NCBI RefSeq assembly: GCF_910596095.1
Contig: NC_056538.1
Coordinates: 34,336,922 to 34,400,921, forward strand
DNA: 64,000 bases
Direction: 5' to 3'
Source of the DNA: Thunnus maccoyii
Taxonomy: Eukaryota; Chordata; Actinopteri; Scombriformes; Scombridae
Part shown: positions 40,003-52,505 of the stretch, in pieces
How the letters are laid out: each line of letters begins with the position of its first letter
How positions within the stretch are numbered: position 1 is the first letter of the stretch
The notes under the pieces: generated by a model
What the model was told of the DNA's origin: nothing
What the model saw: the letters and a program-made list of their open reading frames with translations, nothing else
The model's database searches: none
Position numbers and translations under genes: made by a program

Positions 40003-41329
40003 ATGTCAGCTTTGTAGACTATATTTTGTATGTCGCGCACATAGATAAGAGTGTGTAAGTCATGTATTTGATACATGCATTAATACTTTCTGATGTGAAC
40101 CTACACTTATAGATCTGTGAATGTTTTTAGTGTTCAGTCTTTCTAGTATTCAGCACTGATCTGTTCCTGTATCACATTATAAGCTCTGTGCTACTTTATA
40201 TATTTCTGTGTACCAAGAAAATACATAGGAAACACAAGTAAATCATGTGATATGTTGTCTGTTTTTGATGAGAACATAAATTTGTTGTCACAATAGAACA
40301 GTACTATAAATTTGAATTTCACTTTGTTGGTAAAATGACACATTTGAACCACTCCATGGCTAAAATGAGCACTTCTTTGTTTAGAGACAATATGTATATG
40401 CTAAATGTCTTTAAAGAAGCAGCTTTTTCACCACTCAAGCAAATTGTTTTATTGGCATATAAAATTGCTCCCCACCCCTCCGATTTCATCAGGTGGGGGA
40501 CAATGATATAGTTTGATGCGATTAGTTGTAAGATTCCATGTTGGTTTTCCTCCCCAATTTTTTGAGTCACCAGCGGCCACTGATGTATATAGACCTTTCT
40601 GCTGTATCCTACAAAAATGAGCTGCATTCAACCCCCACACCCATCCCCCCCCTTTCTTCCCTCCTATTCTCTCTATTCTTGCGAGGACCTGTTCTGTGTC
40701 CAGCTGCAGTTACTTATTGTCTCTACACACCCGACAGTACACATTTGAATCAAACTTTCAAAATAAAAGCACACCACACTTGTAAGAAATATCCCTCATT
40801 TTTAAAAAGCAAAATGATCTGATCCCGACGGGCCAGAGTGCGAGGTCCCGACGCTGCTTGCAGCTTTAATTATTTATAATAATTTCTATTGATTTAATAG
40901 TCCTTAGTTATTGCTGATAGCCAAACCTGTAACCAAGGCCAACAATATAATCAATAAAAAGCCGTCCTGTGTGAGGAGTGTGTGTAGTTGCTTTAACCTC
41001 ACATATCAATGTTTATTTTCACAACTGAGCACACACTTCTTAATCTTTTTCTGTCTGAACTAAATATAAATGGAATTTATAATGAAATGATATGAAACAT
41101 TCTACAGTATTATTGATTTGCTGTTATCAAAGTCAAATGAATGACGTCAGTGACGTCCAGGTGCTGCTCAGGTAGGCAGGCTGTGAGTCCCAGACGAGGC
41201 TGGTATCAGTAATATTTATTCCTCTATGAACAGTCAGACTGTTAAACCAGCAGGCAAATCATGTTCATGTTTTTACCGTCTGATTTCAGGGAAGAGATGG
41301 ATTCCTCTTCAGTCCAATTCAAAATGTAC
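40003..41329. other. No gene recognised
   Basis: Mixed AT-rich DNA with short pyrimidine runs (40640-40680). It may include unassigned transposon pieces, but no boundary is clear. Confidence 0.4.
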
Positions 41330-42040
41330 AACTTTATTTCCTTTTAACAAACAAACAACACATGGTACAACCTCCTAACACTGATATTTTCATCAAAGCT
41401 GAAAAAATTGACATAGTCACTGATTTTAAATATCTGGGTGTGACACTGGATCCAAATTTGAACTTTAAGAAACATGTTAAAAAAAAACGGTTAAAACCAT
41501 AAAGAACAACTTAGCAAATTTAGAAACTGTCTCTCTTTGGATGCAGCCAAGATATTTATGCAGCTATGATTCTTTCCCAGATGTCTTATTGCATCACATG
41601 TTGGGGGCAGGCTGGAGAAACAGCCATCAAACCTCTTGAGTCCTTATACAAACAAACTCTAAAGACAAAAAGCCAATGCATTTCCATCACTGTAGGGTTC
41701 TGGAGAAAAACAATTTACTGAGCTTTGACAATTTTAGATTATTCTCAAATTTGTGCCTAGTTTATAAAATGTTAAATGGTTTGTCCTCCTCCACTATGTG
41801 ACTATGTGTTCACTCGCTCAGTAAGTGCTATTAGATCCTCCAGAATATCCTCTATACATGATTGGACCATTTCATCACACTGCATTTGGACAGTCAGCTT
41901 GCTCTGTGAAAGACACAACTCAGTGGAACGTCCTACCTGATGATATGAAGAACTGCAGTTTTATCAATACATTCAAAGCCAAATTAAAACATCTGCTAAA
42001 AACTAGAATGGAGAATGAAGGAACACTTTCTGTCTAATCT
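41330..42040 (+). pseudogene. LINE ORF2 3' fragment (reverse-transcriptase tail)
   Basis: Translation pieces include DFKYLGVTLDPNLNFKKHVKK near 41410-41490 and WNVLPDDMKNCSFINTFKAK with LKHLLKT near 41930-42005. The YLGVxLDxxLxFxxHV block and the WNxLPxxI...F...LK ending are typical of the C-terminal part of L2/Rex-type LINE reverse transcriptases. Broken by frameshifts, with no intact catalytic domain. Confidence 0.7.
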
Positions 42041-44689
42041 CATGTCGAAATGACGTCCAGACTGTTTTATTAGCTGACATGTAAACATATACTGTAGCCT
42101 GTTTATTTTTATGATGACAGCATGTTGTGCTGTTGCATGTTGGGATTATTTTCTATTCACTATTGAAGTTTGCTGCACATAGAGCTGAATTAAACAGTGA
42201 CTTGCAAGAATGACAAGTCAATGTGCCAATGATGTTCATTGGCACATCTGGCTGAGTGATGCATCCACAGTACTGAAAGGAGCTTTAATTCTGACATGTT
42301 AAATTAACATTTAACCTTTTGTTTTGTTGTATATGATCACATCTCCTATAGGACAAGACATGAACATGATGTCACATCACTGAGAGTGAAAATATCGCAC
42401 CACTTGATGAATTAAATATTAGAAAAAGGATGAAAATATTCCTGCGAATGCAGTGGTCAAGTTCAAGTTTCATAATTGTTTCATAATAATTTTATAAATG
42501 TTACTGTAACAGCTGAGAGAATAAAAAACAGTGATTTATATCACTCATCATTTCATAGACTAGACCATCCATCTGATTAATTTACATTACTGATGGTTTA
42601 TGGAGTTTAGTGAAACTGTGGGATCAGAAATATTCTTAACCATATTTTGATGTATTTTCTTCAAAATGTGTTAAATCTAAAGGAGAACTCCTGATGAACT
42701 GTGCTGCACCACTGAGCCGTTCAGCTCTGAGGACTACACTTACACCCAAACATACAGCCTGTTTCAAAGCAAAAACAACTGTATCTCATCTTTGGGGTTT
42801 AACATTTCTCTGCCAGATTAACTTGTGTAATTGTTACTGCAATGACAGCAACACACAAGCCCAGTTTGTTGCACCTGTGGAGTTAAACATCTTTCAAAGA
42901 TCAGAGGTTATAATGTCTGCTTAAATTATTTGGAGGGAACATAAACTGTGGGATTCAATGACAACATGATGAAGTGTTCACATCACAACATGCACACCGC
43001 TGTCACTGAAGTTTACATCACAGAGATGTCAGGAGAAATACCTGAGCTGCTTAAGTTAGTCACAGTTAAAGACTAATGAGTAGAAGTGTGTGTTAAGATG
43101 ACTCTTGAAAATCTCAGTCGGTCTTTGTCAGTTATGTGTGTTTATTATCTGTGGAAGCTACAGAGAGCGGTTCAGTAAACAACACCAGATTTAAAGTAAG
43201 TTCCCCATTAAATCGTCAAACTGGAGAAACAGAAGCAAACTGAGAGAAAACCACACAGACACAAACTCAGCAAGGATGCCAGGGACTGTTATCTGGCTAA
43301 ATTGGCATCTATAAACAACATTGATCCATATGATCCATACCCTGCGTATCATAGCAACCGCCTCACATGCAGCCACATCCACAACACAATACCCAAATGT
43401 GAGCTGGGGGGGATTCCATAGTTTTGGGGCAGCAATTAAACCAGTCAATGACGACATCCCAGCATATATTCATACATCTCAAGAGTTTTAATAATGCAAC
43501 TTTCTTTGTGACTTCACCAAAAGTATGTCATCAGACAGAGGACATGGTTCAAACGTTAAAAGATTATAGTTATTTTTCCCCAAATAATTAAAGCAGACAC
43601 TCGTGCCGGCGTGGTGTCCAGTTCTCTTCATGGATGTATAAAGACAACTGGATACAGGAACAGTCACATGATGCTATTGGGCCCAAAAAGACTTTTTCCC
43701 ACAGACTTACACTGTGAAAGAGACGTCTGTAAGTCACCAGAGCATCACATCTCCCGTGAAACGACTCGTTTCACTATCAGAGTTTGATCCATTCAGTTCG
43801 ATCATGTTTCAAAAATCTTGAAGAACGTACGATTGAATTGTTTTATCCCCGTTCAAGTTAGCTGGAGGGCTAAACTGGAAGTAGCCGTCTCAGCCGGTGG
43901 AAGTCTCTAGTGAGCATGCTCCATGAATGCATGTGCAGTATATTTTTATCAAAGTACATAAGTCAACTGTTTTAGCAGCTTTCTTATTTTTAGAGTTAAA
44001 TATGGTTTTAATGTATTGTTTGGTTTCATTTTCAAATACACAAAAAAACACATAAACTCACCCGACTCAATCACAATTCCTGAGAAAACATGAAATAAGA
44101 ACTTTTGACTGCTTTCCTGCTACTATGACTGAAGGCTTGTTAAAATACGGTAAATCCAACAACAAACCATGTAGTCATATTTTAAAAGTCACACATCTTA
44201 ACACACTATATCTCTAAAAATGCAAGTAATGTAATTTTCAGCATTGTTGAAATTAAACATAAGTATCACCAAATCATCTATCTTTAGCTCATACAGTCTA
44301 TGCTTTAGCTTGGTTAGCACATGCATTCAATATGTTAGTCATTGTTTATTTTTGTTATCTTCATTTTAGACAAAGAAATATGCCATCACTGACCAGCTCG
44401 ACATCCTCCAAAGAGGCCAAGAGTGAATATAAATATCATGGAAATATCTGGAAATCAGATCTTGCCTATTGTGATTTCAGCATAAGAGGAATTTTTTCAT
44501 TTGAGAACGATATAAACTAACTGAAGTTTTTAACATTAAATTACATCCATTATACACTCATAGAGCACACTGCAGACTGGTAAAATATAGAAAAATAAAA
44601 TAGAAATATAAAATATGTTAAATTTAATAACACACCAACACAAGGTTTCATATAAAGGTGATATTTCTTTTCATTTTAAAATCAACAGG
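42041..44689. other. No gene recognised
   Basis: No reliable exon. A short plus-strand frame near 43270-43430 reads KDARDCYLAKLASINNIDPY and then stops; it may be a worn transposon-protein piece but is not assignable. Confidence 0.35.
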
Positions 44690-44695
44690 AGCCTA

Positions 44696-45306
44696 AATCT
44701 ACATTATTGGTGGCAGCTGCATTCGACATGGAGAAAAACGACTATCAGGACCAACCTTGGTCTGGATGTCCGGGTCCAGTGGTTCGGCTAGGGGGACGTG
44801 GTTTGGAGAAACCTCCTCCCCTTCTTTCATCGGTGCCTTGGAGGAGGAGCTGTGCCAGATGTCCTGGTGATCCACTGTGGAGGAAATGACATCAGGAGCA
44901 TCAAGAGCATCAGGCATGTCGCAGGGAACAAGCAGGACCTGCAAGATCTCCACCGACAGTTTCCTCAGATGAAGATCATCTTCTCTGCCATCACCCAGCA
45001 GGGCCGGTGGAGGTCTGCCCACAATAAGAAGATGGACAAAGCCCAGCGCTTCATTAACAGTGTGATGCCGACCTTTGTTTTGTCTGTAGGTGGAAGCATT
45101 GTACATCATCCTCAGATAAAGCATCAAAGTCCTGGCCATTTTTTGGATGATGGAGTTTATTTCACTACTCTGGGAAATGATATATTTTTAACAAATATCA
45201 CCAAGTGTCTGAAAGACCAAATCCAGACGGTGATGCTGGATTTGGATTTCCTACTAATGTTTTGGCAGCAAAAAAGAGGCCAGGATTTTATACTTCATGA
45301 TGTTTG
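44696..45306 (+). pseudogene. Broken SGNH-hydrolase ORF of retroelement type
   Basis: The frame from about 44798 reads LPFFHRCLGGGAVPDVLVIH then CGGNDI, MKIIFSAI, and near the end HFLDDGVYFTTLGNDIFLTN. These are the SGNH/GDSL esterase blocks: GGND (block III) and DGVYF..GN (block V, where the family has DGVHxxxxG; the His is replaced by Tyr). An upstream frame starting IIGGSCIRHGEKR at about 44700 looks like block I but is in another frame, so at least one frameshift lies near 44753-44800. SGNH hydrolase ORFs are known from Ngaro/DIRS-type tyrosine-recombinase retroelements in fish. No recombinase or RT is seen beside it, and the catalytic His seems lost, so I call it a pseudogene. Confidence 0.6.
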
Positions 45307-45646
45307 ATGTGCAATTTTTTTTTAGATACAAGGGTAGCCATCACACTTGTCAATTCTGTCACAGCTCTTCCTCTTCCTCTCCCTTCCTCTTCTATCTTCT
45401 CCAAACCCTTTGCTTTACCTCAGCCATTTCACCTGATGGACTTCCTCAGGTGTTTTCCCCCCATGGTTAATGTAGTCAGGGGTTTGTAGAGTCAGACAAA
45501 AGTTCTGCCTATTTTGTAATATTTTTTTATTTAACTCTGGTATGCATGCCTCTGATTTACTGTAGCATCACACACTATTAGAAGAACAAGCAGTTTATGT
45601 AAAGAGTAAAGTTTTTGCCTAACAAGTAAAGAACTTTACCTCACAT

Positions 45647-47136
45647 CAGGGGTGTCACTGGGCCTATACATTTTCTTTAGCCCCCCCAAAATAAATGCAA
45701 TTATTAATTTAAATCATCAATAGTTTTTTCTCATTAATTTTTCATTAAAATCAATTGAACTGTGCCATTGCATCTCCAAAGTCACAGTGTACCTAAAGTT
45801 AGACCTCAAGTTGTTACTCCTTTGTTCATGGTTCTCCTGGCTCCTTGCTTCATATTAGCTAACTTTGGGTTTGAGTGAGGAAAAGACAAGAGGATAGGCT
45901 ATATAACACTAACGTTATACAGTGGAAACCGCTTATATAATCCATATAAGCAGTTGATCACTGCTTATATGGGTCAAAAAGCTCAGGACAGAATCAGTCC
46001 TATACAAATGTTGTTTAAATAATTCGCTTATAGTAATCAAGTAGTCCACTTACAGTTTTCATTTTGGGTCATTTCATACATGAAAACATGGGGGGGAAAA
46101 ATTAAATTACAGTAACTCTATTTTTATTTTTATTTTTTTACCTTACTCCCATGATACACATATGATATTGTGGCAATGCAGCACCATTATCAAGGGTGTG
46201 GAGGTGCGGGGTGTGGGTGTGATTATTTGTAACCGCTGTGAAACAGTCAGAAAATAATGTGATCACTTTAAGCTGTTTCCACTGCTGACGAGCCATCCAG
46301 CCAAAGTGTGAACGAGCAAAAGAGATAGAAATAATGTTACTGACAGCTCTTTACATACTTTGCTTTTATATGCCTCTTAAGTATTTCAAAACAATCATAT
46401 CAGTAGGCATAGATTGTTGTTTATAATCAATTAATGTCAGTGAAAAGGTCACATTGTGTTGATCATAACACAATTTTATGTCCCTCAATTCCTCAACATG
46501 TAGATGGAAATACAACATTTCTTCAAAAAAGGCAGCAACTCCGCTGAAGGCCAGTCAGGTGAGAAGATTTTGCCAGTTCAGACAAATACAAACTGAAACT
46601 GGTTGATCAGTCATTAAGCTTTGAGTTTGTCTAAATGTGAGTTTAATAGAAAATGTTACTGAAAACAGGCGAGGAGAGGAAGAGGAGGAAGATGAAGGAG
46701 ACTGACAGGGCTGAAGGAGCAGGTCTGATGAAGGTTAGTGATCAAGAAGAAAGCGAGTGGGAGTTGTTTAAGCTTTCGGTTAAAATTAATACTGAATTTT
46801 ATGACATAGGCCTATTACTCATACAAAACATAAACTTTTAGTTTTAGAGGTTCACACATCAAACATCAGTCTGTGTATCAATAACATACTGAGGACCTGC
46901 AACTTATCTAAGAGAGAGGAGATAACATTCCTTGATGGAAAGCATTTAAGTCATATTAGATCTGTGCTGAATACAAACTATGCAGAGACAGATCTATTGA
47001 GTTGATTTTACACTTATTGCTTCTCTAAAAAATCATGACAAACAGACATTTTGGGTCCATTAAAAAAAATTCCTCCCCCCAGACCCTCTGGTAAAGGCCT
47101 AGCCCCCCTAACCATAAATCTCTAGCGACGCCCCTG
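45647..47136 (+). mobile_element. hAT transposon, internally deleted, with target duplication
   Basis: Left end CAGGGGTGTCACTGGGCC and right end (inverse) CAGGGGCGTCGCTAGAGA match as hAT termini. The flanking octamers CCTCACAT (45639-45646) and CCTTACAT (47137-47144) agree at 7 of 8. An ATG at 46504 opens MEIQHFFKKGSNS, which resembles the N-terminus of fish hAT transposases; the catalytic core is absent. 1490 bp. Confidence 0.8.
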
Positions 47137-47469
47137 CCTTACATCCCATTAGGTTTTATTTAATGCTGTCAAAGAAAATATACATGACATAACAAATGTA
47201 TTTCTCATATACTCCTGGGGCAGCTAACAACAGTTAATTTTGAACACAGAAGCTGTGCTTCTCTAAGATCAGCTGCTACTGAACTTATTCTTAAACATCA
47301 AACTGAGTGACAGTTTATGCCAATAAGTGTAAAGTAAGTAAGTAATGAGTCAGGTGAGAGGACTGGCAGGATGAGGACACATAGGAAAGAGGGAGACACA
47401 GAGATGATTCAAAAGTAAGAGTACTTGTTTACTTTGCATTTTCTTTGAATGAAAAGTGATGTTGGGACG

Positions 47470-47715
47470 GGCAGTAGTGCGTTTGGTTATTAGCAATAAT
47501 TCATAATTATCTATGATAATTATGAATTATGAAAATAAGATATTGTTAACATTAATCAATAATTCGGGCACCAACTGTTGGATCTGTGAGGAACACAGTT
47601 GGTTATTTGCAATAATTATCAATTATCAAAGATAATTAACTAATTATGACAATTAATAGAATTATTAATATGAATTAACAAATACGGGGCACCACCCGGA
47701 AACCGGGACCAATAA
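47470..47715. repeat. Tandem duplication of about 115 bp with PBS-like ends
   Basis: Two related units each begin GGTTATT(A/T)GCAATAATT and end with GGGCACCA. On the minus strand each end reads TGGTGCCC(C)G, which resembles a retroelement primer-binding site. AT-rich interior with near-palindromic CATAATTATC/GATAATTATG blocks. Confidence 0.5.
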
Positions 47716-49420
47716 CCAAACCAGGTAGTCTCATAAAAGGAGTTCACCTAGAATGTTAATATCTGAGAGATATCAACATTCAAGGATGAACAAAGAAGGG
47801 TGAATTCGAGCTCTGACTCCTTCAATCAGCCACTTTTCACAATATTACACACAATAATGACAAAAGAACTTCTCTTTAAAGATATAACAGTGTTTATTAA
47901 ACTTAGCAAGATTAACAAAGTTAACACATGCTTCAGTCAATAAACAACTATCCTAAAATCTAATCCTACCAAACAAAACACAAACAGCTATATACAGGGT
48001 TGGACACATGCAGGGGAATGCATGTGTGTGAAGCGGATGGCAGAAATGTGGCGGTGTCTTGGGTAGACAGAAGCAAGAAGTCTTGCACTCACCCACTTCT
48101 GTGAAAAACACACATGTCTGATGGCGGATAAGGAAAGACAAAGCGAAGCTTTGTCCGACGGTATCTGACCATCAGATGTGCAAAAGATGTCGGTGCGTGT
48201 ATGTGTGTGCGCGCGCGTGTATGTGTTAGTCAGAAGAGAGAAGGAAGAAGGAGAGAAAGCGATCGTGAGAGGGAGAGAAGCTTTGTCCACAGACAGTGCG
48301 CGTACGGACGGCAGTCTGTAACGCACGTTGTCTGGTTTCTGACTGACAAAGCAACTTACTTTCTCTCTCACGATGGCACAAACACAGCAGTAGTCCCGAG
48401 CGGGACAAACACAAAACAGTCTAGCGTGGTGAACACAACTACACAGTCAGCAAACTTAAAATACTCCTCACAGTAAAGCAGGAAAAATGGACTCGGCGGT
48501 CCGTCAACAGCACAACAAATAATAGCAAAAGCTAAGAGCTAAATGCTAAACAACAGCAACTGATGCTGATAAGAACACACAATTAACACTGCCTCTGCCC
48601 AGACTTATGCCTCTTACTTGGTCGCTTCAGAAAGCGAGCAGGGTTTGTGTGTAATCCGTTGTTATGTCCGGCTTTGTCCTGGGCTCGGATGCAGACGGTG
48701 GCCGTTCTCGCACGGTCTGCGAAAAGCACGGCAGCTGGCTCTCAGCGGCGTGGCGGAGATAACAGCAGAGTCGACTTGGTGAAGAAGCGTTTCTTCCGTC
48801 TCGATGGAATTTGAGGACGCTGGTTGCAGCAACGGTCTCTCTCGGATCCGGGAATGTGTTCGGGTTAACACGGGCGAAGTCTCGTCTCGTCCGGCGAGGG
48901 GAGTCTTCGATGAGGGGAAAACATGTGCGTGGGGTACCCCCTTTAGTCAGCTGATTCACAGAGGAACAGGAGTTACCCCGAGCTCAGTGACATGGGAAAG
49001 GCGTGTGCTTCAGGACATGTTCAGTTTTTAAAGGGGCGGTGATGTCACGGCTGCGTCATCAGGACGCTCCACTGTGCAGGAGCGTCTCTGCCAATGAGGC
49101 TGTATGTTGACTGTTACCTGCTGAGGTGTGAAAATTGCAAAGCATCCTTGGAAATGGAGTTTGCAATGGACTCCCATTGTCTGTAAGCAGCATTTTTGGC
49201 GCTATTCCTTTGTCTCGGGGGAAACAAAGGAAGAAAGCAACTCGTGGTCAGGCCTCACAGGTTACATGTAGGCCCTCTCTGTGTGACCTCATACCAAGCT
49301 CAAAGTCCAACCACAAAGTAGGTAGCATTCAATACCTTTATGCACAAGTGTTCTTAATTAAGGCTGATACAAAATATCTTTGTCCCTGACTTCCACATGT
49401 TGGATTGTTGGAGAAATGTG
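47716..49420 (-). mobile_element. Possible long LTR on the minus strand
   Basis: Read on the minus strand: a TATA-like TTTAAAAA near 49025-49032, a GC-richer transcribed part, an AATAAA near 47892, and then the PBS-like TGGTGCCCCG near 47690. That order fits promoter, R-U5 and primer site of a solo or 5' LTR. No gag, pol or env coding is visible and the left and right LTR ends are not certain. Low confidence. Confidence 0.25.
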
Positions 49421-49813
49421 TAGCCGCTCAAGTAAATAAACACCAAGATGGAATACTTGCACGGTTCACACATGGTTATTATTAGGTGACAGTGCAAACC
49501 ACCGAGAATCACTCTGGTGCACACAGGTATGCAGACGCTTCTGGCAGAAGGATGTTTGAGAATAGTGCAGTGTAGTGATCATCTTCCTCTTTTTCTGAAA
49601 GGACACAAAAGTAAAGACATCAGTACAAGAGATAATATTATAGTAAACAACTCAAAACTATATGGCACTGTCTTGTATACATATCCACACACTCATAATA
49701 GATACAACAGTCAATACTGTTGATTAAAAGATTAATTTGAAATCATATTGGTTAACTTTACCTCAGTGTCTTGTGTCTGCTGCATCTTCAGAGTCTCTCA
49801 AGAGCTGCTGTTG

Positions 49814-49898
49814 TCACTGATGATGCTCTGGTCCTTCACTGGAGCTGCTCCTGTCCTCATTGGTGTCATCACTGTAGTCTGGCTTCTTCACCTGGGTT
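49814..49898 (-). other. Candidate last coding exon, unassigned
   Basis: A minus-strand acceptor (CACACATCAG) is followed by a frame reading TQVKKPDYSDDTNEDRSSSS and EGPEHHQ before a stop. The acidic Ser-rich tail could be a receptor cytoplasmic tail, for example of the SRCR gene upstream, but no joining exon with a membrane segment was found. Speculative. Confidence 0.2.
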
Positions 49899-52505
49899 CT
49901 GATGTGTGAAAGAAATGTCAAAAAAAGTTCTTAAATACAACAAGATGGTTTGTTGTAATAAAAATGAAAACCTGGAATGTTATATGATAAAATACATTTA
50001 TTTCAAAGATATAATCTAGAAACACTGTGCCATGCATGAAATAACAGGGAATATATACAGGTCATTTTGGACCCATGTTGTGCTTTAGAAGGGTAGTGAT
50101 ACCAAAATGATTTTTATTCAAAAACTAAGAAAGGAAAAATGAAAATAAAGATTTGTGATGATGAATTGAGGAATACCTGGAATACTGAATGATGAAATTA
50201 ATTAATTGCAAAGATATAGAAAAAAACAACTCAGTCGGGTCACGTTTGACCCATGTTGTACACAAGCATGATGTGATGTGAAATTCATGGCCACGTTACC
50301 TTTCAAGATGAAATTACTCACCAACCAAGTAATGTTCCATTTTTCAGCTTTTCCCCAACTGGGGTGAAACTTTCCAGCTTCCAAATAAGCTCGGAGTTGA
50401 TGGAAAAACTGAAATTTGCTCATCTTTATCTCTTATCAGTCTCTCTCTTCGTCATAGACTACAAAACATTAACTAAATCGGTGCTTAAATTAGCTGTTCA
50501 TGCACGACTCACATCCACGGTTGAAACTTAGATTCTGACATGTGTTTTGTCCAAGTGGTGTTGCTGTATGTAGCTTTCCAAGATAGTGGACCTGCTCGTG
50601 CAGGTTGACTCAGATCGTGTAGTGACAGTGACCATATTTGGACGAGAGGGTGGAGCTGACCCTAACTCTAGCTGCTAGCTTGCTTAGCACAGTGCATTTA
50701 CAGTCTATGGTTAACTGTTATAATGCTAATGCTAATGCTAATTTTTGCTAGTGATAAACAGACTTAAAACCATTAAAACAAAATATTCTTACTTGAAAAA
50801 CTGAACATTTGACTCCTTAGAGGATCTTTTAGTGCAACCAAACGCTGAACAAGACTTTTTTAACTTTGATGAACTGAATATCATGAAAATCTTAATTCCT
50901 TTTGTGGGTCTAACCTTCAAAATAAAACCAGCAAAGTGTAAAAGTGTTATTGATACATTAGAAACTGATTTATTTGCATGAAACTGTCACATCCAATAAA
51001 TGCAGGCTGAGTGAACATTCAGCAGAAACACATGTGCTTTAAATTCTGTCAAACAAAAGAATTTTTTTCTTGAAAACAGCAAAACAAAGATTAAACATTT
51101 GATTTCACTCAATAACTTTTTCTTTTATTCTGTTTCTTTAACTCAAAAAGCAAATATTCTGAAAAAAGCAATAACACATTTCAGCTGAATAAGTAGTATA
51201 TAAAAGGCAGTGAAGAAAAAAGATATAAACCATCAAACAACTGGATGGATTTTTAAATGATTTGTTGACTCAACATTTATCCAGATGAGACCATAAAACT
51301 CTGGATTCATAAAGATATTTAAGTAAAAAACAGTTACAGCTGTTCACATGAGAGAAGTTAATGATGATAAAATATAACTATATACAGATAATCATGTTAC
51401 AAATGGTCCAATCAGATCTCCTCTCTGCTCTTGTTCTACTGGTCTTAATAAAGGTCTCACTACTTCCTGTTGTGGCACTGAGCGTTGGAGCTGGATGTAA
51501 ATCAGAAGCTGTGGAATCGACCAGTATGGACGTCATTCCTCGCCGTACTGGGCTGCAAAAACCAGGCTGAGACTGAGAGGAGAGATGAACCCAAACATGA
51601 TTATCTTCTACGGTGGTTTGTGGCTCCTTGGAGGTCCTACTCTGCTCCCTGGGCTCCTTCTCCTCCTCTGTATGCTGATGATGTTGGACAAAAACAACTC
51701 GTGTTTACAGCTGGTTTGAAAGAATGAATGAAAGTCTGCTGATTGTCTCCTTAAAGCTCCTGTCTGGTTGAAATGATTCAACTGATTATTAACAATCAAC
51801 ATCTTTACATGCAGTTAAATCAAATGTGATCCTGGTGAAGCTCTGAGTTCTCCTGATGACATTCAGCTCATCATGTAAAGTCCTGTTTATTATCATTATA
51901 GTGCTTATTTGGCTTCACTGACTCGTTTGCTGTCTTTTACTTTTCACTACAACACAGTTGTTATGGTTCAATAACATTAAAGAAGCCGGGAAGGAAACAG
52001 TTTACAGTTCCTTCATCAGATTCTGCCTCAGCTCTCTGTAGGTCGCTGGGTCGGTCCTGCTGCCTGATGACTTTTTATCATTTTTACAAACATGGAAACA
52101 AAGTTAGTGTGACGTCTCAGTTCCACTGAGCTTCACACTCTGCTTCACTGACATATCATCAGCTTTAAGTTGATATATTGAACTTGTTAGCAAACAGTTG
52201 CTTATTTGTTCAGGCAGCAAGCAACAACTATATTAATTTGTAATGTAGTTGTTGCTTGTAAGGTGGATGTGACTGAGCTGCTCAGGAGAACTGCAGGGTG
52301 TGTGAGTGAACCACAGCAGGTTGCTTAAAGCTGCAGATTGTCTCAGTTTGAAGCAATGAGCCTCCAGGAACAAGCTAACTTCTCTACCCTTTAGGATGCC
52401 GTCGTCCTGGATAAGTTTACAGTTCAGTCCAATGGAAACCACCGACTCACTGTGACAGAGGAGGGAAAATATTACTGTCATAGATGATGTCACTGATGGA
52501 CTTAC
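49899..52505. other. No gene recognised
   Basis: AT-rich DNA. A plus-strand frame at 51585-51719 encodes 44 residues with a hydrophobic core (LWLLGGPTLLPGLLLLLCML), without homology that I recognise. On the minus strand, after the last SRCR exon, an acceptor CTGTCACAG at about 52458 would add only VSRWFPLD and a stop. Confidence 0.35.

Noticed and set aside
43270..43430. Frame reading LASINNIDPYDP, faintly like fish transposon proteins that also carry YqaJ domains
   Set aside because: Too short and stopped; similarity from memory only and not decisive.
48201..48959. Overlapping frames on both strands
   Set aside because: Mutually overlapping, Arg/Ser-rich and within a repeat-like, CpG-rich segment; no conserved motif.
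52233..52493. 86-codon minus-strand frame after SRCR2
   Set aside because: Not in the phase required by the SRCR2 donor; the phase-1 reading stops after eight codons and shows no domain.
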